From Chamaelirium japonicum (lineage: Eukaryota > Streptophyta > Magnoliopsida > Liliales > Melanthiaceae), in assembly GCA_947650365.1 (NCBI GenBank), contig OX393557.1, positions 46,563,979 to 46,627,978 of the forward strand: DNA of 64,000 nucleotides, written 5' to 3'. A program made the translations under genes and the position numbers. Each line of letters begins with the position of its first letter. Within the stretch, counting starts at the first letter, position 1. The notes beneath the pieces were generated by a model, which worked only from the letters and a program-made list of their open reading frames with translations, had not been told where the DNA came from and searched no databases. This document shows, in pieces, positions 55,851 through 64,000 of this stretch.

Positions 55851-56630
55851 CACAATATATATGTTGACATGAATTAGGGGTTATAATTCAATACAACCGA
55901 AGAGGACTTCATGTGCTAAGTTCTCTTCTAGGACAACACCCTCACACCATCAAGACTCAGCTTTGGGCAGATCCCTTGATGTGCTTCAGTTTCCCAAGTC
56001 ACGTATAGAAACGTGCACAGACCTAGTCAGCTGTAATAGGGTTGAGTCGGATGTCACGCCCCATACTCTGAGTAGTCCCAGAATTGAATAGAACAGCTCA
56101 GAATAGAAAACGTGAAGGGTGGTAAATTTTTTTTTTTAATTATACTAAGTAAATTCCATAGACATAAAGGAGATAGCAATGACAACACGAGCTAAATCAA
56201 AAACTACAAAAACTCATATTCCAGAGAACCAATTGCTATCCAACAAAAAAATACGAGTTAAGCGTGCTCGGGCGAGAGTAGTACCAGGATGGGTGACCTC
56301 CCTGGGAAGTTCTCGTGCGGGCACGGGCAAAGCGGACAAAATCTTGAATGTTTGGGGCGGATGTTACAAAATGGTATCAGAGCCGGTTCTCCTTGCAATG
56401 GGGGGGTCTAACCCTACACGAGGACGTGTTGCCCTAAGGGGGGTGGATTGTGACGACCAAGATCCAATAGGCCAAGAGCCAAGACTCCTGCGGCGGGAAT
56501 ACTAAGATGGATGAGGTGAGGTGAGGTGAGGTGAGGTGTACAAGGCCATGAGTTAGCCCCACATCGCCTGGAGAGAAGGAGATCCTGAGCTACTTATATA
56601 ATTTCCCCTCTCAAACATAGAAGACGCGTT

Positions 56631-56746
56631 CTAGGTGGTTCGATGGTAACCATGCTAGTGCAAAACCTTGAGGTTGAGGGTTCGAGTACCCAAGAGACCA
56701 ATAGAGGACAATATCTTGTGTTTGGGGGCTCACCACCTTTCCTGCC
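56631..56746 (+). mobile_element. tRNA-type SINE inside a Cassandra LTR
   Basis: AAGACGCGTT occurs at 56621-56630 and 56747-56756, a perfect 10-bp target duplication. Comparison with the two uninterrupted minus-strand Cassandra LTRs confirms that only the 116 bp between is extra. The insert has a pol III-like A-box region (GTGGTTCGATGG) and a clear B box, GGGTTCGAGTACCC, about 40 bp later. There is no long A or T tail. Confidence 0.85.
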
Positions 56747-56787
56747 AAGACGCGTTTTAAAACCGTGCGCCTCTACGGATTTCGTAA

Positions 56788-56860
56788 GAACTCCGTAGTT
56801 AAGCGTGCTCGGGCGAGAGTAGTACCAGGATGGGTGACCTCCCTGGGAAGTTCTCGTGCG
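56788..56860 (+). repeat. 5S rRNA-like segment in + Cassandra 3' LTR
   Basis: GAACTCCGTAGTTAAGCGTG, then CTCGGGCGAGAGTAGTACC and GGATGGGTGACCTCC follow the plant 5S rRNA order, with a few changes and an extra C before TGGGAAG. The first ~40 nt of 5S are missing. It may retain pol III internal promoter activity but is not a 5S gene. Other copies are at 56257-56330 (+), about 56967-57036 (-) and about 57379-57447 (-). Confidence 0.9.
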
Positions 56861-56916
56861 GGCACGGGCAAAGCGGACAAAATCTTGAATGTTTGGGGCG
56901 GATGTTACAAAATTTT

Positions 56917-57658
56917 TATAACATCTGTCCCAAACATACAAGATATTGTCCGCTTTGCCCGTGCCCGCACGAGAACTTCCCAGGGGGTCACCCATCCTGG
57001 TACTACTCTCGCCCGAGCACGCTTAACTACGGAGTTCTTACGAAATCCGTAGTGGCGCATGGTTTTAAAACGCGTTTTCTATGTTTGGAAGGGGAAATTA
57101 TATAAGTAGCTCAGGATCTCCTTCTCTCCAGGCGATGTGGGGCTAATTCATGGACTTGTACACCTCACCTCACCTCATCCATCTTGGCATTCCCGCCTCA
57201 GGAGTCTTGGCTCTTGGCAATTGGCCTATTAGATCTTGGTCGTCACAATCCACCCCCCTTAGGGCTACACGTCCACGTGTAGGATTAGACCCCCCCATAG
57301 CGAGGAGAACCGGCTCTGATACCATTTTGTAACATCTGTCCCAAACATACAAGATATTGTCCGCTTTGCCCGTGCCCGCACGAGAACTTCCTAGGGGGTC
57401 ACTCATCCTGGTACTACTCTCGCCCGAGCACGCTTAACTACGGAGTTCTTACGAAATCCGTAGTGGCGCACGGTTTTAAAACGCGTTTTCTATATTTGAA
57501 AGGGGAAATTATATAAGTAGCTCAGGATCTCCTTCTCTCCAGGCGATGTGGGGCTAATTCATGGACTTGTACACATCACCTCACCTCATCCATCTTGGCA
57601 TTCCCGCCTCAGGAGTCTTGGCTCTTGGCTATTGGCCTATTGGATCTTGGTCGTCACA
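56917..57658 (-). mobile_element. Cassandra TRIM, - copy, complete
   Basis: Both LTRs are exactly 331 bp (56917-57247 and 57328-57658) around an 80-bp interior. On the minus strand the PBS TGGTATCAGAGC adjoins the right LTR and the purine tract AAGGGGGGTGGAT adjoins the left. Each LTR holds a 5S rRNA-like segment. The left LTR starts TATAACA instead of TGTAACA. It lies only 7 bp from the end of the + copy, tail to tail. No clean 5-bp target duplication was found around this copy. Confidence 0.93.
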
Positions 57659-59120
57659 ATGGACACTATCCAACACCTTTGGGCAGAAGGGTTATCCTAT
57701 CTTCCCCAATCACAGGCTACTATTCTGCTCATTCTACTGCACTCAGTAGTCTGAAACACCTTTGGGCAGAATCAAACCAAAGTACAATAGGATGCCTAGT
57801 GACCCTGGTGGAAGCCCTCCAATCCGACTACCCACAATCTCCATGAGTCGCCTACCTTTGGGCAAATCTGACTCATTTCGAAAATGAGCCTCAGACGGTC
57901 ACTTGGTCTTCTCTAAACCCCATGGAAGACCTAATATATAGTATAATGCCAATATATACCCAATAGGGTTCAATGGCAGCCATCAGTTGTCAATTGCATA
58001 TTATGTGTGTGCCTGCTAGCAGAGAAGCATGAAACCTTTAATATCATCAGGGCACATTTACAATTACAGCATGACTACCTTACACATGTGATAAAAACAA
58101 TAATTTAAAATTGGCACAAGATGACATATTGAAACATTAAAATATTTACTATTTAAATCATATATGTAGTAAGTTGCAAAATAGTTTAAATCTGTAAAAT
58201 CGGACAATACCGATGTGTCCGGAATGGCTCAATAAGTCAAGATTCATATATGGATCGATCAGATCGGACCCCGATTGAGCCTATATTCACAGGACTAAAA
58301 CCAACGGCCCAGATTAAACAGAAACATTATAAACAGCATCAGAACTCACTGGGCCAGGATCTGGGCTCAGGTTGGGCCTGGGCCTGCCTGAACCAGGATC
58401 TGGGCTCAGGCCTAGACCGGGTCTTAGCTAGGCTCAGGTCTGGGCCTGTATCGGGCTTTGCCTATGGCTCGGATTGGGCCCAGAATGAAACCGGGTCGGG
58501 TCTGGTTGTTAAAACCGGGTCTGCCTAAGCTCAGGCTTATAGCCTTATACCAATACATGGTGGGTCGGGTCTGATGTGATAATCGGGTTTAAACCCAACT
58601 GAACAAAGAAAACAGCACTGTGCTTCTTCCCTGACTTGGTCGGGAGAAACCCTAACCCGTCGGTCCCGCCGCCACCCTTCCCCATGCCCACACGCAGCCG
58701 CCGCCTGCGCGCCACCGGGGCCGGCCGCCGCTGCTGCTGTGCGCTGTAGCCCGCTGCCGCGCCCGCACTGTGCGCCGGAGCCAGCCGCCGCGCCCGCTGC
58801 TGCTCGCCCGCCGGAGCCCGCCGCCTGCGCCCGCGCTGTGCGCCGGAGCCAGCCGCCGCGCCCGCTGCTGCTCACACACCGGAGCCCGAAACCTTGGCCC
58901 TCGACCGGACCTCTGATGGGATCGATCGCTTCATTTTGGCCGGTGAGGGGGGTTCTCATCGAGTCTATGATGGGATCAAGATCCCATGGCCATGGCCGGC
59001 TTCGAATCAATCCAAAACCAGGAACAAAATTATATATGAATCACCGACGAGATTAGATCAGGAAACGATGGCACATTCAAGGAATCGTCATTCGAGAACG
59101 ATGAACAAGATCTAAACCGT
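57659..59120. other. Copia leader region, non-coding
   Basis: CACCTTTGGGCAGA and related phrases recur (57679, 57759, 57856). At 58320-58520 there are many GGGCCTGG and GGATCTGGGCTCAGG motifs. At about 58740-58890 a GC-rich unit of roughly 77 bp (GTGCGCCGGAGCCAGCCGCC core) is tandemly duplicated. A 157-codon minus ORF over it is alanine- and glycine-rich and probably an artefact. The leader ends at the PBS at 59121. Confidence 0.5.
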
Positions 59121-59132
59121 GCTCTGATACCA
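59121..59132 (-). other. Primer binding site of the copia element
   Basis: Minus-strand TGGTATCAGAGC, 2 nt from the right LTR, complementary to initiator tRNA-Met. Confidence 0.93.
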
Positions 59133-59134
59133 AT

Positions 59135-59560
59135 TGTTGGGTTTTCTACACGAGAACAACCCCGATTGACAGACCGAGATCGTCGTCTTGGATGAAGAAC
59201 ATACCTTCGTGTGACGAGAGAGATCGTTTGCAATACCGAGTGAAGATCTTCCACACGCTGCCGTCTCCCGCGGATTCGATGGGTCCTCCTGAATCTCTCT
59301 GGATTCACAACGGCGGCTCTGAAGATGTGCATATGGGGACTTCACCCCTGCACATCTATTATAATAGATGTGTCCAACCGGTAGATGCAACCCATCAGGG
59401 TATCCACCGGTTATTGGGTGCACATGAGAATACGGCTAGGTTCACCACCAACCCTGTCAAGCCTCTTGGTTGAGTCGCCCGGTCTGACCAGGACCACGAC
59501 AACCAACCCGGTCCACCTAGTTCAGTAACTCTCCCGTAAAGAGCCATCAAAAAACCAACA
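59135..59560 (-). repeat. 5' LTR of the copia element
   Basis: Matches 50840-51266 collinearly with about 12 substitutions and one 1-bp deletion in the TATTTATAATAG region. TG...CA ends. Confidence 0.95.
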
Positions 59561-59565
59561 TTGCC

Positions 59566-60239
59566 TACATAAAAAAGGCATGTGTTGCCTTTAGACAGGA
59601 GCTGTCTTTGATATTAATTATGGGTTGTATACATCCTTGCCCTTTCGGATCTGACCGTAATCCGTCAACGATACCATATGTACTGTAGTGTTGTACTTAA
59701 AACTGATTTCTTACGAGCTTTAATGAACACCTGGTTATTTGATACAGTGGCTTGGGTGTGTGGGTGTGTTTGGGTTGATAATCTTAAACGGCTACTGTGG
59801 AGTGTGGACGAAGAGGCAGGAGGCTTCGAGGAGGACAAGGGAGGGCAACTTCGTGGGGGAGGCCTTACCGCTTTGCCACGCGGTAATACGGCAGGGCCTC
59901 TAAGCTGAAGTTAACGTAGACCGTTGGATGCCAATCAGCTGCTGTCATGGGATATCATATGCATCCAGCGGTCCACATTGGGGGGGTAATGCTCCACCTC
60001 CTCCCCCAGACGGTGGACAAAATCGCTCTCGCCAATAACCCACAACCAAATCTGATGGGGCCAATGAGAGCGTGCTACGTGTCAAAAGAGGGAACGGTTA
60101 AGCACGTGGTGACGCATCGTGTCAAAACCTGCTTTCACCCGTCTTGTCCTCGATCTCTGCAGACGTATTTGCTTGGAACGCGGATTTAATGAGTTTTTAA
60201 AAGACATTTTTCTTTTTTTAATATATTTTTTGGGTACCA
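59566..60239. other. Flank of the copia insertion, unclassified
   Basis: The left part should be the remaining U3 end of the buried LTR, but no end could be set. A CACGTG core lies at 60103-60108. No coding region is supported. Confidence 0.4.
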
Positions 60240-60248
60240 TTTCTGTGA

Positions 60249-60547
60249 GAACAATACTCGCCTGCAAGGCTGCAACGCCGGATGCGTGCATCGACTTCAC
60301 CCGCTGATGTGTCACCTTTTTATTGGTTGAGCAATTGGGGTCCACACTTTAATAAATGTCCGGTAAAAGGGGCATTCAATGGGGCCCACATTAAAGTGTT
60401 TGAGCAATGAATTTCTAATCTGTTTAAGCATGCATTTAGAAGTGTGGGCCCCAAACTTACTATCCAATCAAAGGTTGCCACGTACGATTACCACAACAGG
60501 CGGTGCAGGAGACGCCTGCACCGGGAGTAGCAGGCTAAGTATTGTTC
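60249..60547. mobile_element. Fold-back MITE upstream of TIC
   Basis: Left end GAACAATACTCGCCTGC and right end GCAGGCTAAGTATTGTTC are inverted repeats. Further inside, TTGGGGTCCACACTT (about 60328) pairs with AAGTGTGGGCCCCAA (about 60451), so most of the 299 bp can fold on itself. The flanking 9-mers TTTCTGTGA (60240-60248) and TTTCTATAA (60548-60556) agree at 7 of 9 positions, consistent with an old Mutator-type target duplication. No transposase. Confidence 0.55.
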
Positions 60548-60556
60548 TTTCTATAA

Positions 60557-61731
60557 TCTTTCAGTGCAATGAATTTTGACTTCTAGAGGTGGGGAGGGGG
60601 TGCGACGTGGGTTCCACTGACCTCAGCATGAAGCCACGTCAGCGGCCGCGACAAAAGCATTGGGAGGAAATTATCTCCGATCGGAAGCAGTAGGGGGCGG
60701 GCCCCACCCCTGTTTGAAAGTTCCGTGACCCAGGGCTCGGGCCTGCCAAGAGCATCGTGACCGTCGAGCTCACGGTTATGCACGGATGAGATGGAGTTTT
60801 CCAGATCGAAGCGTACGGATCCCCGGTAGGGGCAGCTGCCAGCTAGACTCGTGTTCGTTGGCTTGCTAGGCTCGGTGGTCCCCCGATTGGGGATGCGCCA
60901 TGTCAGATCACGATCGGACGGATCCGATTGCTTATCGGGTGGAGCCACTACATCTCGACCGTGGCTTCCCCCTCCGTCGCATTCGGGGTGGGCCCCTCAG
61001 TCAACAGCTTCGGGAGGGAGGAATTAAAAAGGGCGGGGCAGTAGCGACGCACTGACACGAGAAATAATGAACACGACCGGCCTTGGCACCAATGCACGAC
61101 GAGTAACCGGCTATAGCCCGTGCGGAGTCATGACTTTATGCAGTATGGTATGGTATCAAGGGCACGTGTGCGTTTCGCTACAGATGCTTGTGGAGAAACG
61201 TATCGATATTTATAGGACACGTGGCGGGTCCGACCAGTGGGTCTGTTAGACTCCCAAGCTCTAAGCCTCTAAGCAAAATGGATAGCCAGGATTGTTGCCA
61301 CGATGGCACCGCCCAACGTCGTCTGTCTGATCGGGAGGAACTATCTAACGTTCCAGATTGAAATCCGGATGTGGCAAGACGATCTCGACCATTGGTTAGC
61401 ACCGAGGAGTGGCGTTCGGAGAATAAAATGCCGAAAGAAGATGAGACGGGGCAACAGATAGGGAGAGAAAAAGCAGAGAGGAGAGCGGAGGCGGAGAGGA
61501 AGAGGGAAGTCAAAGGGCGAAGTGGAGGTGATCGGAGAGAGAAAAGGTTAGAAGATTCCGGCGAGGTCGGCGATTTGATCGGCCGGTGTAAGGTCGGAAT
61601 TTTTAGTTTCCCGGCGAGAATCCGTCGACGGGCGCCTGGATTCGGAACCGGAGATCTAGAGGAGGCAGCGGTGAGGGTTGAGATGAAACGGGGAGAGTGC
61701 GATCTGGTTTGATGAACGGGATAGAGAGGCG
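60557..61731 (+). promoter_or_regulatory. TIC upstream region with two G-boxes
   Basis: CACGTG cores lie at 61163-61168 (GGGCACGTGTGCG) and 61218-61223 (GGACACGTGGCGG), the second in the strong ACACGTGGC context, with TATTTATAGG between them at about 61207-61216. Downstream, 61440-61560 is GA-rich like a plant 5' UTR. G-boxes bind bZIP and bHLH/PIF factors and are frequent in clock and light-regulated promoters. The transcription start is not known, so distances to the TSS cannot be given. An antisense ORF over 61178-61753 is a shadow. Confidence 0.5.
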
Positions 61732-61777
61732 ATGGAGAGAAACCGGGATGCAAGGAGAGGAACCGTGGCAGCTGTGA
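61371..61777 (+). other. Possible upstream ORFs of TIC
   Basis: A 113-codon ORF (61371-61712) ends in TGATG, where its stop overlaps the ATG of a second, 22-codon ORF (61712-61780) that is out of frame with and overlaps the TIC start at 61732. If the transcript begins far enough upstream, both would precede the main start and could lower its translation. No resemblance to a known conserved uORF peptide was seen. Confidence 0.3.
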
Positions 61778-64000
61778 ACGGCGGCCAGTCGAGAAGGAGG
61801 CAGAGGAACCGCGGCTATCGAGATTCCCAAGGTCCGAATCCCTCAGATCTATCTCCGATTCTTTCGGTTCTGATATTCAAGTTTTAATTTTTTTCCTGAT
61901 TTTTTGTTGGATTTTTGCAGAGGAGGATGGGGGGATGGAGATGCAGGAGACGGGTAGGCTCCGAGATCGGGGGAGCAAGAAGGACCGGGATCGGGATAGA
62001 TCTGGCCGGATCAAGAGGAGGAGGGGGGAGAGGAACATCCATGCGAGCAACAGAGAGGAAGGAGAGGATAGTTCGGAGGAGAGTCTAGATGAGGAAGAGG
62101 ACGACGAGGAAGAAGACGCCTCCGTGGCCGTACGACTGCCTCCAGCGCCGTCGCCGAACCTGGTGGCGGCGTCATCTTTTCCTCAGAACCACCACCGGAA
62201 AATCTTTCCGGTGACGGCGAAGGTTGCTAGGCCACCGGTGATATGGAAGGCAGGGGATGAGATGATCGGCGTCTCCGTACCACGGAGAGCTCGGTCATGT
62301 AAGGCACTAGAGAGTCTTTGGATTTGGGGAATCCCCTTTATCCCATCTCCTTTCTTAATTATCTCTTCAGCTTCTAACTCCTTAAATTCGATTTTTTTTT
62401 TCTCCCTCTCTTTGGATTGCAGCATCATCTAAGAGATTACAAGAATTCTCTGGAAGTGGGGTTGGCGGCGGAGAGGCAATTCATCGGCAAGCATCCACAT
62501 CTCCGTCGAGGCCGAGTCCTCCATCAACTACACCAATTTCGCCATCGTCGTCGAGCGCCTCCGTCCGGAAGAAGATGGTGCGAGTTTCTTCAGCTCATGT
62601 ATTCATCCAATTTTACATTTCCGCCCCATTTTTGGCGTTCTGGGTGAGTGACCAAGGTGGTCTCTTTCTGTTTCAGAAGCCAATTAGCGGAACGAAGCAG
62701 CGGCCACTAAAGATGTGTAAATCGTCCTCTGTTTCCGAAGATATCGAGATCGAGGTTGCAGAGGTCCTCTACGGTTTGACAAGGCAGTTCCAGCCTGTGC
62801 CGAAGCCGGAGATCAACAGGCTCGATTCGAAGGATGCGAATGGATCGAGCAATGAAGCAAGGTCTAGGGTCTCCTCTCCGATCTCGATCTCCCCGGCCCC
62901 TCCAACATCACAGCCATCTTTGCCTCCTCCCAATCTGAGCTCCAACACAGCACTGGTGTCGGCCACCGGTGAGTACTGTGGATCACAGATTCACGAAGGT
63001 ATTTCTGATCTATGATTTTTCCGGTCCAGCTCATGATGAGGTTTCTCCCGTCTGTAGCTCCGAAGAGGAAAAAGCCACGCCCCACGAGCCCAGCAAGCCT
63101 ATTAGCTCTTCCGAGCACATCTGGGTCGTCGGCAGCCAAGATGGACTTGGAGCTACCAGCCAAAACGAGGGCCTCCTCGCCGAGATCAGAGAAGAGCAAG
63201 CCATCTCCGGCCATTGAAAATGGCTGTGGCCAGTATGACCTTGGTATTTCCAAGGTTTCTACTATGCCTGTTGATGTTCAGAAAGATTTGGCGAAGCCGG
63301 AGATCAATCTGGCCGCGGATTCGAAGCTTTTGACAGGACAACCAGATGGTCAATCCGATTGCAGGGAGACCAAAGAACTCTTCTTGCTCCCAAAGGAAAA
63401 CCCTGCAACGGACTTGGGCGTCAATCGTGGTGAAACAACCGCCACAGCCACAAAAGAGTAGGCTTCTTGACGACCTATCCTCTATCCTCTTTCTTTTGAG
63501 ACTTTTGTTTGGGGATTTGGTCAATTTAGGGCTCATCAAGTTTTTGTTTGGCTTTAATTTTTAGTGATAATGCAGCTAATAACTCCCGAGAAATGAAATA
63601 CATCATCGATCTAATGGTGGGTACCCTTTCATTACTCTGATTTTCCTTATCTTTTGGGTGATGATGATGGGTATTGAAGGGATCTCTTATTTTTCTGCAG
63701 GCTCCTCCACCAGGGAAGTCATCTCCAGAGACGGAAGGATTGAGGGATTATGCTGCCGGCCACAAGGCTCCAGACGCAGGGATTGAAATGGTGGCTAATC
63801 TCTCTCTAAACATGGTCAGAATTTTCTCCCATGTTCTTGTTTGAATGTATGTTTCCATAATTTTTTTTTTTTTGGGGTATTTTAGGAGCCAAAAGAGAAC
63901 AGTGTGAAAGGAGGGGAGGAGGTGGGGAAAACAGCAAAGCAGGAGGCAGAGGAGATAACATCTGTAGTGAGGAACGCCGAAAATCCGATGCCTCAAGGCT
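61732..64000 (+). CDS. TIC: TIME FOR COFFEE homologue, N-terminal part (runs off the window)
   Basis: Exons: 61732-61831, 61921-62298, 62423-62577, 62677-62968, 63058-63457, 63565-63616, 63701-63814, 63886-64000+. All introns are GT-AG (71-124 nt) and phase is consistent, giving about 535 codons. The start MERNRDARRG matches the conserved TIC N-terminus. Next come DRDRDRSGRIKRRRGERN (basic, nuclear-localisation-like), an acidic run (SSEESLDEEEDDEEED), the VPRRARS block, RQASTSPSRP...ASVRKKM, then IEIEVAEVLYGLTRQFQ, and a DLMAPPP motif across the exon 6/7 junction. In Arabidopsis TIC is a large nuclear plant-specific regulator of the circadian clock, also tied to MYC2/jasmonate and metabolic signalling. 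The usual length is around 1,500 residues, so about one third is here. No enzyme domain is known. Identification is by recalled motifs, not a search. Confidence 0.93.

Larger units (their letters stand above)
56257..56909 (+). mobile_element. Cassandra TRIM, + copy, 5' LTR truncated
   Basis: Layout: truncated 5' LTR (56257-56368, ending GATGTTACA), PBS TGGTATCAGAGC (56372-56383), an internal domain of only about 80 bp with the purine tract AAGGGGGGTGGAT, then the 3' LTR (56449-56909; TGTGACGACC...GATGTTACA), which carries a 116-bp SINE. Both LTR pieces contain a segment matching the 3' two-thirds of plant 5S rRNA, including box A (AGTTAAGCGTGCT) and box C (GGATGGGTGACCTCC). An 80-bp interior, iMet PBS and 5S-bearing LTRs are diagnostic of Cassandra elements. 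A (GAGGT)n microsatellite is at about 56511-56537. It encodes no protein. Confidence 0.93.
50840..59560 (-). mobile_element. Ty1/copia element with nested TRIMs
   Basis: LTRs of 427 and 426 bp (50840-51266 and 59135-59560) have TGTTGGG...CCAACA ends and perfect TTGCC flanks (50835-50839 and 59561-59565). PBS (minus) TGGTATCAGAGC is at 59121-59132; the purine tract AAGTGGGAGA adjoins the left LTR. Minus-strand order: leader with two Cassandra TRIMs, gag, integrase, RT, RNase H. LTRs differ at about 12 sites plus one indel (about 3%) by hand count. Coding parts are full of stops. Confidence 0.95.

Noticed and set aside
56257-57447. Genuine 5S rRNA genes
   Set aside because: Only the 3' two-thirds of 5S is present, always inside Cassandra LTRs with a PBS and purine tract alongside, and without the normal 5' end or T-run terminator.
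58537-59010. 157-codon Ala/Gly-rich ORF in the copia leader
   Set aside because: Caused by a duplicated GC-rich unit; located in the untranslated leader between PBS and gag.
61178-61753. 191-codon minus-strand ORF over the TIC promoter
   Set aside because: Antisense to the TIC 5'UTR and start; serine/proline-rich composition reflects the GA-rich opposite strand.

Overview
This is a stretch of flowering-plant nuclear DNA. It has intron-containing plant coding sequence at the right end and, to its left, about 60 kb of transposon-rich intergenic DNA. No bacterial, organellar or viral replicon features were seen. The species cannot be fixed from sequence alone. A GC3-rich exon-like piece inside one LTR family is compatible with a monocot, at low confidence.

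The only host protein gene I can support is the 5' half of a TIME FOR COFFEE (TIC) homologue on the + strand, from 61732 to beyond 64000. Eight exons can be traced with GT/AG junctions and consistent phase. Its upstream region (about 60.6-61.73 kb) holds two G-boxes, a TATA-like motif, possible upstream ORFs and, further out, a fold-back MITE.

The rest is layered transposon sequence. 0-5 kb: tandem repeats (158-159 bp and 65 bp periods) and a GC-rich repeat field. 5.2-13 kb: two decayed Ty1/copia elements on the + strand. 14-16.6 kb: two hAT-like non-autonomous elements (one with an 8-bp target duplication) and a LINE 3' end. 17.3-19.9 and 25.4-27.3 kb: two solo LTRs of one family. 24.1-25.3 kb: PIF/Harbinger-like MITE copies with a local duplication. 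28.4-32.9 kb: an old Athila-type gypsy element lacking pol and interrupted by a polyadenylated retroposon.

34.2-59.6 kb is a clear nest. An old LTR (from 34226, with an adjacent tRNA-Met PBS) was split by a 15.3-kb chromovirus-type gypsy insertion (34465-49761, target duplication CAAAG). That element was itself split in pol by a 7.4-kb Tat-type derivative (37368-44731, target duplication GCAAC). The same old LTR was split again, just upstream of its TATA box, by a copia element (50840-59560, target duplication TTGCC). The copia leader carries two Cassandra TRIM elements in tail-to-tail inversion, with 5S rRNA-like LTRs, and one of these holds a tRNA-type SINE flanked by a 10-bp target duplication.

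The least ordinary items are: a conserved 108-codon GC3-rich ORF followed by a consensus splice donor in both chromovirus LTRs; about 2.7 kb of GATC-centred palindromic arrays carried by the Tat derivative; the inverted Cassandra/5S pair; and a stop-free 99-nt intron in TIC. All coordinates come from reading the sequence by eye. LTR divergences are hand counts.
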